Shown here: positions 16,007 to 21,862 of the stretch, one piece after another
How positions within the stretch are numbered: position 1 is the first letter of the stretch
Layout: each line of letters opens with the position of its first letter
NCBI GenBank assembly: GCA_964513655.1
Contig: CAZENQ010000041.1
Location: forward strand, 1-28,034
DNA length: 28,034 nucleotides
Reading direction: 5' to 3'
Source: G020350405 sp964513655
GTDB lineage: Bacteria > Planctomycetota > Phycisphaerae > Sedimentisphaerales > Anaerobacaceae
Translations under genes and position numbers: made by a program
Notes under the pieces: model-generated
The model's database searches: none
What the model was told of the DNA's origin: nothing
What the model saw: the letters and a program-made list of their open reading frames with translations, nothing else

Positions 16007-16319
16007 TTTTCGACACCTTTTCCTTATAGCCTGTTACAATGCCCTGTCATACTCATCGCGATACGGGTATGGCAGTTGGCCCCTTGTTTCCATACGGCCG
16101 CCGCAAGTTTACCAGCAATGCCGCGTTTATCAAGATTTTTCCTAAGCCCTCATAAAAGCAATTAAATCACTGAATATGCCCTGTACTAACTCTGCCTCTA
16201 AAATGATTGCTCTGTGGGATTGCATTTTTTGATAAATAGTCTATTCTTATGGTGAATGAGCTTAGCAGTTCTGCAGGGCGAAAATTATAGATTCTCCAGT
16301 CAGGAAGGAGCAGAGAGAT
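16007..16319. other. divergent intergenic region between dehydrogenase and deacetylase
   Basis: 313 bases between two genes that point apart, so it must carry promoters for both the glycan operon and the deacetylase. A candidate promoter for the deacetylase is listed separately. I see no clear -35/-10 pair for the minus strand, no RNA gene and no long repeat. Confidence 0.6.
16220..16247 (+). promoter_or_regulatory. possible promoter of the deacetylase gene
   Basis: TTGCAT (16220-16225), 16 bases, TATTCT (16242-16247). Both boxes deviate from consensus. The position, about 70 bases before the ATG, is reasonable. Confidence 0.3.
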
Positions 16320-17162
16320 ATGAATAGAACCGATTACACGCGTCGTGACTTCCTAAAAAACGCAGGTATTGGTGCCGCGTCGTTGACGCTGCCGTGCTGG
16401 TTGTCTTCGTGCAAACCCGGCAATAAGGCTCAATCGCATACGTGCAAAGCCGGCAAGGACCGGTTGCATATAGTTACCTTGAGCTTCGATGATGGGTTTA
16501 AGAAATCAAGTATTCGAACAGCGGAGATTTACGAAAAATACAATCTCTCCGCCTGTATTAATGTTATTGCCACCGCTCACCATAAAGACTTCGAGCTGCC
16601 AAATGAGTACCACGCATGGACCGCCGCGGACTTTGGATTATGGAATGAATTAAAGGCGCGAGGACATGAGATTATGCCTCACAGCTATAAACATGCAGAC
16701 AAAAGTGCGTTGCCGTTCAACCAAGCGAAAGAGCTTATACTGCGCTGCCTGGATTACTTTGCCAGGGAGCTTAAAGGTTTCGACCGCAAGCAGGCCGTAT
16801 TTAATTTCCCCTATAACAAGTCCACACCTGAATTAGAGGCTTGGCTACCTACAGTGGTGAGGGCTTTTCGAACCGGCGGAGGAGGATTAAATCCACTGCC
16901 GTCCAAAAGTCAGGTTAAGCTTACCTGCACTGGGTTTGGGCCGGGAAACTGTGAACAGCATTTAGATAATGAAATAGAAAAATTGCTTGCGCTGGATTCT
17001 GGATGGCTCATCTATAATCTTCACGGTTTGGATGATGAAGGCTGGGGGCCTGTAAGGTCGTCTTACCTGGAAGAATTATTAGAGCGACTATTGGCCATAG
17101 ACTCGGTGGTGATAATGCCCGCGGGTGAAGCACTGCAAAATTTTGGCTCTTCACGAGCGTGA
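16320..17162 (+). CDS. Tat-exported lipoprotein, polysaccharide deacetylase (CE4)
   Basis: A 280-residue protein. TRRDFLK (residues 7-13) is a twin-arginine motif, followed by a hydrophobic stretch and LSSC (28-31), a lipobox that predicts lipidation at Cys31, so it should be anchored outside the cytoplasmic membrane. The NodB-type domain has SFDDG (55-59, with Asp57 and Asp58) and HSYKH (121-125), which supply the catalytic base and metal ligands for N- or O-deacetylation of a sugar polymer. A YNLHGLDDEGWG segment near residue 235 supplies the late conserved histidine. AAGGAG (16305-16310) lies 9 bases before the ATG. It flanks the glycan locus head to head, which suggests it modifies the same surface polymer, but this is inference. 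Confidence 0.85.
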   Translation: MNRTDYTRRDFLKNAGIGAASLTLPCWLSSCKPGNKAQSHTCKAGKDRLHIVTLSFDDGFKKSSIRTAEIYEKYNLSACINVIATAHHKDFELPNEYHAWTAADFGLWNELKARGHEIMPHSYKHADKSALPFNQAKELILRCLDYFARELKGFDRKQAVFNFPYNKSTPELEAWLPTVVRAFRTGGGGLNPLPSKSQVKLTCTGFGPGNCEQHLDNEIEKLLALDSGWLIYNLHGLDDEGWGPVRSSYLEELLERLLAIDSVVIMPAGEALQNFGSSRA

Positions 17163-17265
17163 TATCTGTTAATTAATACCTTTCAGCGGTCTCCGTTTTT
17201 TTTCACGTGAAATGATAGTGGACTTGGTCGCAGCGGGGCACAACTGATTATATTAAGATGTGGGA
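17163..17265. other. convergent gap with 12-bp palindrome and T8 run
   Basis: After the deacetylase stop, a short GCGG-tct-CCGT hairpin (17186-17196) is followed by eight T residues, a weak terminator for the + strand. The T-run leads straight into the perfect palindrome TTTCACGTGAAA (17201-17212). The gap also contains TTAATTAA. Confidence 0.4.
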
Positions 17266-17610
17266 TTATTTTACCGCTTGGGCCTGTTTTTCTTTCTTCC
17301 GGCGTTTGGGCTTTTTCTTGAACTGTTCGAGGGATTTTGGCTCGGCTACTTTACGGTAACCCAATGCCTTTATCACTTCAAGGACCTCCGTCCAGGTTGG
17401 AAAGGGCCTGGTATTTTTCCTCTTGTATTCGTCGATGGCCATAAGAAATTCGAATTGCTCTTCGGACATTTCACCCTCTTCAGCAGACTTCCGCTCGTCG
17501 CTCCTTCGTCTGCCGGGTCCTCGCTGCCTGTCCAGCCCAAGGCGCCGGTCAACAACACTCTCTCTCCGGTCTCCGCCCGACCGTCGTTCTGTGAAATGTT
17601 GGTCATCCAT
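17266..17610 (-). CDS. small basic conserved-looking protein with DRR-rich N-terminus
   Basis: A 114-residue protein of unknown function. Residues 1-45 repeat Asp-Arg-Arg clusters (TERRSGGDRRESVVDRR and RRRSDER), a disordered, strongly charged segment of a type often seen as linkers in bacterial signalling proteins. Residues 47-95 look folded and conserved: EEQFEFLMAIDEYKRKN, RPFPTWTEVLEVIKALGYRKV. The tail is Lys-rich (KKKPKRRKKEK). The middle part resembles, from memory, small hypothetical proteins of Planctomycetota. I cannot assign a function. The charge suggests nucleic-acid binding, which is inference. GGAGGA lies about 10 bases before the ATG. It follows the DUF2007-like gene by 101 bases on the same strand and may be co-transcribed. 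Confidence 0.65.
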   Translation of the reverse strand: MDDQHFTERRSGGDRRESVVDRRLGLDRQRGPGRRRSDERKSAEEGEMSEEQFEFLMAIDEYKRKNTRPFPTWTEVLEVIKALGYRKVAEPKSLEQFKKKPKRRKKEKQAQAVK

Positions 17611-17671
17611 TTATTATTAGTCCTCCGGTTTATTTTATTTGCTTCCCGCCATCGAAGGGGCAATACCCTGT

Positions 17672-17709
17672 GATAACTCGCAAAATGTAAACACAGGTAA
17701 TTCGCAAAA
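17672..17709. repeat. paired direct repeats in a small-gene spacer
   Basis: GATAACTCGCAAAA (17672-17685) and GGTAATTCGCAAAA (17696-17709) match in 12 of 14 bases and are 24 bases apart. CCTGTG (17667-17672) and CACAGG (17692-17697) form an inverted repeat across the first copy. The pair lies between the two small minus-strand genes and could be a regulator or processing site. Confidence 0.4.
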
Positions 17710-17711
17710 AA

Positions 17712-18035
17712 TCAAAAGTCGTCGCCGAACAGGTCGCTGTCGAAATCACCTTCGCCTTCATCTTCTAATGCAAAATCATAAAAATCATCGTAGGCATCCT
17801 GAGATTCGATTACCACGTGTGCTTCGTCAAGAAAATCTTCGGGAACCATTACAGCGATACCTTTAGTCCCGCCCTGTTCGGATTCATCTTCTTCTTTGAT
17901 GATAGTAGGGATGTCGTTGGTTTTCAGCAAAGTTTCGTAGTCTTTAGCTTGTTCCCAGTCCTCGGCAAAGGCAACGATGACAAGCTCCTGCAGGTCAGCC
18001 TGCGATTTTCCGGTTTTTCGGGGCCGCTTCGCCAT
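17712..18035 (-). CDS. DUF2007-like small protein with acidic tail
   Basis: A 107-residue protein. After a basic start (MAKRPRKTGKSQ), residues about 17-75 read ELVIVAFAEDWEQAKDYE, LLKTNDIPTIIKE, GIAVMVPEDFLDEAHVVIE: the beta-alpha-beta pattern of DUF2007, a putative ligand-binding or signalling fold in which two chains with different side-chain positions are compared. The C-terminus is very acidic (EDEGEGDFDSDLFGDD). The frame is open to 18059, but the ATG at 18035 has GGAG 8-9 bases upstream and is preferred. It is divergent from the histone-fold gene and shares a 370-base control region with it. Function unknown. Family placement is moderate. Confidence 0.7.
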   Translation of the reverse strand: MAKRPRKTGKSQADLQELVIVAFAEDWEQAKDYETLLKTNDIPTIIKEEDESEQGGTKGIAVMVPEDFLDEAHVVIESQDAYDDFYDFALEDEGEGDFDSDLFGDDF

Positions 18036-18218
18036 TTTACTTCTCCGCAACAAATCCAATTAGATTCGTAATTAATGCGAAAAAACGCTCGCTGAGTTCT
18101 TTTCGTCAAAATTAACCGCTTAGATTATTAAAATTACTGACAATAACGGGCTCCCAGGGCGAAAAACATGATGTCTCTTCCCGCTCTTCAGCAGCACTTT
18201 TTCGTCTATCGGCTCTGT

Positions 18219-18239
18219 GAACGCAAAAATTTAGCGTTC
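18219..18239. repeat. inverted repeat GAACGC-N9-GCGTTC, possible operator
   Basis: GAACGC (18219-18224) and GCGTTC (18234-18239) are exact inverse copies around an A/T-only centre, ending 12 bases before the -35 region of the histone-fold promoter. The position suits a repressor or activator site, but no regulator is identified. Confidence 0.4.
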
Positions 18240-18251
18240 CGGCATATTTTT

Positions 18252-18281
18252 TTGTTGCAAGTCTTCGTCGGTTTCTATAAT
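18252..18281 (+). promoter_or_regulatory. promoter of the histone-fold gene
   Basis: A perfect TATAAT (18276-18281) is preceded at 18 bases by TTGTTG (18252-18257). TTGCAA (18255-18260) at 15 bases is a second option. Transcription would start near 18288 and give a long leader of about 120 bases before the ATG. Confidence 0.55.
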
Positions 18282-18406
18282 AACAATGCCTGAGAGCTCT
18301 GATTTTGCACTTTATTGCGAAATTGGGTCTGTGTTAACGTGCCCGTCTGAAGGATTTACCGCCGGGCGATTCAAAATTTAACTTTTTTGCATGGAGGTTT
18401 TTACCA

Positions 18407-18592
18407 ATGGCAACGAAAAAAGAGTCTTTAGTTGTGGCCAGCAAAATTAAGGCCTACATCAAGAGCAAAAAGATGATGACCTCGTCGGATGCGCTCGGGG
18501 CAATCAGCGATAGGGTCTATTGCATGCTTGATGACGCCATTGCTCGAACAAAGGCCAACCGCCGCAGCACAGTCAAGCCACAGGACCTGTAG
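18407..18592 (+). CDS. bacterial histone-fold protein (Bd0055-like)
   Basis: A 61-residue basic protein. The pattern is a single histone fold: helix 1 (about 8-20, LVVASKIKAYIKS), loop KKMMT, long helix 2 (about 26-49, SSDALGAISDRVYCMLDDA and on to KAN), then RRSTVKPQDL, which corresponds to the R-x-T-V/I-x-x-x-D loop-2/helix-3 signature of archaeal and bacterial histones. Short one-fold bacterial histones such as Bdellovibrio Bd0055 have this size. It would bind DNA as a dimer and compact or bend it. GGAGG (18393-18397) lies 9 bases before the ATG, a near-perfect site predicting high expression, and a strong terminator follows, so it is a monocistronic unit. The assignment rests on motif and length only, with no alignment. 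A DUF1931-type relative is the main alternative. Confidence 0.72.
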   Translation: MATKKESLVVASKIKAYIKSKKMMTSSDALGAISDRVYCMLDDAIARTKANRRSTVKPQDL

Positions 18593-18646
18593 GGGGCCGT
18601 TTTGGAAAAAGCTCGCAAGACACCAAGGCGAAAGCTTATGTGCTAA
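18593..18646 (+). other. in-frame continuation after the histone-fold stop codon
   Basis: Directly after the TAG (18590-18592) the same frame stays open for 17 codons, reading GAVLEKARKTPRRKLMC, to TAA (18644-18646). The peptide is basic and helix-compatible and sits where helix 3 of a full-length histone would continue. It may be a relic of a longer ancestor, a readthrough tail, or chance. Confidence 0.35.
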
Positions 18647-18694
18647 CTTCTTTTGTTTGCTGAGCTTATATTTGTGGCGATGTTATTTGAGATT

Positions 18695-18732
18695 AGCCGT
18701 TCCGCTTTTCTTGACCGCGGAACGGCTTTTTT
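18695..18732 (+). terminator. rho-independent terminator after the histone-fold gene
   Basis: AGCCGTTCCGC (18695-18705) pairs perfectly with GCGGAACGGCT (18717-18727) around an 11-base loop, followed by six T residues. A strong intrinsic terminator about 100 bases after the stop codon. Confidence 0.9.
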
Positions 18733-18750
18733 CCAGTATTTTGTTTTGTT

Positions 18751-18762
18751 GGCAATATTGCC
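18751..18762. repeat. 12-bp perfect palindrome GGCAATATTGCC
   Basis: A perfect palindrome 20 bases after the histone-fold terminator, upstream of the glycogen module. Could be an operator half-site pair or chance. Confidence 0.3.
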
Positions 18763-18830
18763 TGTTCAAATCGGTCATTTGTGGGTTATCAGTCCTTGAA
18801 GTCTTTTGGGGCGGTACAACTGCTCAAAAA

Positions 18831-18894
18831 TACCGGCTAAATCTGGATCGGCGCACTTGATTCAAGATATTTATATTTTCTGTGTCAGCCGGTA
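18831..18894 (+). repeat. long-range inverted repeat, possible structured leader
   Basis: TACCGGCT (18831-18838) and AGCCGGTA (18887-18894) are exact inverse copies 48 bases apart, with a smaller palindrome CTTGATTCAAG between them. This could close a structured RNA element in the gene-poor 18733-18954 stretch. It matches no riboswitch class that I recognise. Confidence 0.3.
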
Positions 18895-18954
18895 AAATCC
18901 TCATTATCAGCTTCGAAATTCCCATTTCTTGGAAAATTTGTTTAACCTGCTCCT

Positions 18955-19113
18955 GTGAAAACCCCGATTTATGTAAGTAGGGACTATAGTAAATGCGGCA
19001 TTTTTACCTGTTCCGAAGTTGAGAATATCCTATTTCTTGCCGATAGAAACCTTGCGGCCAAACTGCAATTCGGCTGTTCGGCCTGCAACCTTGGAATGAA
19101 TCGCCCGCAATAG
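18955..19113 (+). CDS. possible 52-residue four-cysteine protein
   Basis: An open frame from GTG (18955) to TAG (19111-19113), preceded by an in-frame TAA. It encodes a peptide with two cysteine pairs, KCGIFTC (C-x4-C) and GCSAC (C-x2-C), separated by a segment that reads as a helix (SEVENILFLADRNLAAKLQF). The paired cysteines suggest a small zinc-binding knuckle. There is no ribosome site before the GTG, so the frame may be a gene relic, a fragment of a longer lost gene, or chance. It lies 77 bases before the glycogen-synthase-like gene on the same strand. Confidence 0.33.
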   Translation: MKTPIYVSRDYSKCGIFTCSEVENILFLADRNLAAKLQFGCSACNLGMNRPQ

Positions 19114-19190
19114 GCTGGGTTTAAGAGAACAAAGATGACCGTAAGTTTTTATTTAATAAACAGTTATTTGGGTTATATGTCGGCGGCAGT

Positions 19191-20474
19191 ATGAGGGTCT
19201 TTATGTTAGGTTGGGAGTTTCCCCCCTTTATCAGTGGGGGATTGGGTACGGCCTGCTACGGGCTTACCAAGGCTATGGACCACCTGGGCATAGAGGTAAC
19301 CTTCGTTCTGCCAACAATGCTCGAGAGTGCACATGATAGCCATGTGAAGCTTTTGGCCGCCGGATCCCACGGGCAGACAGCCGCCTTTAAATTCGACCCT
19401 CTGAAAAATGTAATGTTTCGGACTATTAACTCACCCTTGCAGCCCTATTCAACCCCTGATGTTTACCAGCGGCAAATCGAGGAAACTTTACGCCTAAAGC
19501 AAAAAAACTGCGGCCTGGCCAGCCAGCTTTTTGGCGCCGTGGACTATAGCGGCGACATGTACAGCGAAGTCTACCGCTATGCCGCAGTTGCTGCCCAGTT
19601 AGCTGAAGATGAGCAGTTTGACATTGTTCACGCCCACGACTGGATCACCTATCCTGCCGGAATCTTGGTCGCTAAGATGAGCGGAAAACCGCTGATTGTA
19701 CATGTGCATTCGACCGAATTCGACCGCAGCGGTGAGCATGTCAATCAGATGATTTACGACATCGAGCGCGAGGGTATGCATGCCGCCGATAGGGTAATCA
19801 CTGTTAGCCATTTCACTCGCAATAATATAATCAGCCGATATGGTGTCAGCGGTGAAAAAGTTGAAGTGGTTCATAATGGTGTCCAACGTAACGGCGGTGG
19901 CGGTTGGGCCTTGGCCGAGAGTGGTATCGACAAAGATGAGAAAATCGTTTTGTTTTTAGGACGAATCACAATGCAAAAAGGCCCGGAGTATTTCCTTGCC
20001 GCGGCCAAAAAGGTCCTCGAGAAGCTGGATAATGTCAAATTTGTTATGACCGGCTCCGGCGATATGATGCACCGGGCGGTTGAGATGGCAGCCGGACTTG
20101 GCATTGGGCACAAGGTGCTGTTTACCGGTTTCTTACGAGGCCAGGATGTCCAGAAAATTTATAAAATGGCTGATTTGTACGTGATGCCTTCGGTGTCCGA
20201 ACCATTTGGGATTGCCCCTCTGGAAGCGCTGGAGAACAACGTACCCGTGATAATAAGCAAGCAAAGCGGCGTATCTGAAGTGCTCAAGCATGCCTTGAAG
20301 GTTGACTTCTGGGATGTCGACGAGATTGCTAATAAGATTGTAGCTGTACTCGAGTATCCGGCGCTGCAAGAGACATTAGCCAATTACGGCAACTTTGAAG
20401 TCAGAAGACTGCGATGGGAAGACAGCGCGCGGAAGTGCGCAAGGATTTATGAAGAAGCACTCGTTGCTGTCTGA
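19191..20474 (+). CDS. glycogen/starch-synthase-like glycosyltransferase (GT-B)
   Basis: A 427-residue GT-B enzyme. MLGWEFPPFISGGLGTACYG (5-24) is the synthase-type N-terminal loop, with SGGLG in the place of the KxGGL ADP/UDP-glucose site. HAHDW (147-151), VVHNGV (226-231), GRITMQKGPEYF (257-268) and the EX7E pair Glu337...Glu345 in SEPFGIAPLEA complete the retaining GT4/GT5 pattern. It would extend alpha-1,4-glucan from a nucleotide glucose in the cytoplasm. It is shorter than bacterial GlgA (about 470-480) and nearer to the archaeal-type synthases found beside GH57 genes. It leads a three-gene run with GH57 (29 bases on) and GH133. The ATG has only a weak GGCGG-like ribosome site. The synthase role depends partly on context. 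Confidence 0.87.
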   Translation: MRVFMLGWEFPPFISGGLGTACYGLTKAMDHLGIEVTFVLPTMLESAHDSHVKLLAAGSHGQTAAFKFDPLKNVMFRTINSPLQPYSTPDVYQRQIEETLRLKQKNCGLASQLFGAVDYSGDMYSEVYRYAAVAAQLAEDEQFDIVHAHDWITYPAGILVAKMSGKPLIVHVHSTEFDRSGEHVNQMIYDIEREGMHAADRVITVSHFTRNNIISRYGVSGEKVEVVHNGVQRNGGGGWALAESGIDKDEKIVLFLGRITMQKGPEYFLAAAKKVLEKLDNVKFVMTGSGDMMHRAVEMAAGLGIGHKVLFTGFLRGQDVQKIYKMADLYVMPSVSEPFGIAPLEALENNVPVIISKQSGVSEVLKHALKVDFWDVDEIANKIVAVLEYPALQETLANYGNFEVRRLRWEDSARKCARIYEEALVAV

Positions 20475-20503
20475 CAGGATATTGGACGAAGAGAAAGGGA
20501 TTT

Positions 20504-21781
20504 ATGGCTTCGGTGTGTTTCTACTTTCAGGTGCATCAGCCCTTACGACTGAGACATTACACAGTATTTGACAAGGATGACCGCTACTTTGACGATTACA
20601 AAAATTCCTCCATCTGCAGGAAGGTGGCAAATAAGTGCTATCTTCCCGCCAATCGATTGCTCCTCGATATAATCCGCCGGTATGAAGGCAGGTTCAGGAT
20701 AGCATACAGCTTGACAGGCGTATTACTGGAGCAGTTGCTCTCTTTTGCGCCGGAAGTTCTGAGCACTTTCGACGCGCTGGCGGAAACCGGCTGCGTGGAG
20801 TTCCTCGCTGAGACCTATTATCACAGTTTGAGCTTCTTATACTCGCGCGATGAATTCATAGAGCAGGTTAACAAGCACATTGAGACCATCGAAAATCTTT
20901 TCGGCCAAAAACCGAGGGTATTCAGAAATACCGAGTTGATTTACAATAATGACCTGGCTGCTCTTGTCGAGTCCATGGGTAATTTCGACGCAATAATGAC
21001 CGAGGGAGCGGACCACATCCTGGATTTTCGAAGTCCTAATTTCATCTACCGTCCGAACGGCTGCAGCAAACTCAAGCTGTTGTTGAAGAACTATTCCCTC
21101 AGTGATGATATTGCCTTTAGATTCTCCAATCGTGCTTGGTCCGAATGGCCTTTGACGGCGGAAAAGTTCGCTCGATGGATAAGCAGGGCTAACGGCAACG
21201 GCTATGTGGTCAACTTGTTTATGGATTATGAGACATTCGGCGAGCACCAATGGAAGGATACGGGGATATTTGACTTCATGCGGCATCTGCCCGAACACGT
21301 CTTGAAACATCCGGACAACGACTTTAAGACCCCCAGCGAAGTAATTCAATGTTACGAGCCAGTTGATACGGTGGATGTGCCGCATCTGATAAGCTGGGCT
21401 GATATCGAAAGAGACCTCTCTGCCTGGCTTGGAAACGCAATGCAATCCAACGCCATTCATGAGCTTTATCGTCTCGAAAAGGAAGTCAAGAAAGCCGGAA
21501 ACGAGAAGGTCATTACAGATTGGCGAAAGCTGCAGACATCAGACCATTTTTATTATATGTGCACAAAATATTTTGCTGACGGCGATGTGCATAAATACTT
21601 TAACCCGTATGATTCACCTTATGATTCGTATATTAATTTTATGAATGTGTTGGGTAATCTTAGTAGCCGCTGTTCCAGTCATGCTGCGTTAGATAAAACT
21701 AATATTGCAGACAGAACTATGATACACAAAAACGATCTAACAGGACAGGCAACTGAGAGTACGTTTTGTAGGCTGTCATAA
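20504..21781 (+). CDS. GH57 alpha-amylase-type glycoside hydrolase
   Basis: A 425-residue cytoplasmic protein of family GH57. FQVHQPLRLR (8-17) is motif 1, RNTELIYNN (141-149) carries the expected nucleophile Glu144, and FMDYETFGEHQW (239-250) carries the expected acid/base Asp241. The five-motif order and length suit the alpha-amylase/4-alpha-glucanotransferase branch rather than the longer GH57 branching enzymes (usually over 500 residues), but this cannot be settled by eye. Its place between a synthase-like and a debranching gene indicates internal alpha-1,4-glucan cutting or chain transfer during glycogen turnover. The AAGGG-like site before the ATG is modest. The last 40 residues are low in family likeness. 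Confidence 0.9.
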   Translation: MASVCFYFQVHQPLRLRHYTVFDKDDRYFDDYKNSSICRKVANKCYLPANRLLLDIIRRYEGRFRIAYSLTGVLLEQLLSFAPEVLSTFDALAETGCVEFLAETYYHSLSFLYSRDEFIEQVNKHIETIENLFGQKPRVFRNTELIYNNDLAALVESMGNFDAIMTEGADHILDFRSPNFIYRPNGCSKLKLLLKNYSLSDDIAFRFSNRAWSEWPLTAEKFARWISRANGNGYVVNLFMDYETFGEHQWKDTGIFDFMRHLPEHVLKHPDNDFKTPSEVIQCYEPVDTVDVPHLISWADIERDLSAWLGNAMQSNAIHELYRLEKEVKKAGNEKVITDWRKLQTSDHFYYMCTKYFADGDVHKYFNPYDSPYDSYINFMNVLGNLSSRCSSHAALDKTNIADRTMIHKNDLTGQATESTFCRLS

Positions 21782-21862
21782 AACAGAAACACACCCATTT
21801 TGTAAGCGTGAATTAGAAACTCTGATTGTTGGATTTTACGGCCGTAGTTTCGGGGCAAAATT

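Larger units (their letters stand above)
18036..18406. other. divergent control region between DUF2007-like and histone-fold genes
   Basis: 371 bases without a gene. It contains an inverted repeat (18219-18239) and a promoter (18252-18281) for the + strand gene, then a leader of about 120 bases with a possible hairpin GCCCG...CGGGC shortly before the ribosome site. The minus strand must also start here, but I cannot place its promoter. Confidence 0.6.

Noticed and set aside
18764..18772. tRNA T-loop (GTTCAAATC)
   Set aside because: The flanking T-stem has mismatches, and no acceptor stem, D-arm or anticodon arm can be drawn around it.
20837..21460. 207-codon frame antisense to the GH57 gene
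   Set aside because: Lies over the GH57 catalytic motifs, with no ribosome site and no family.
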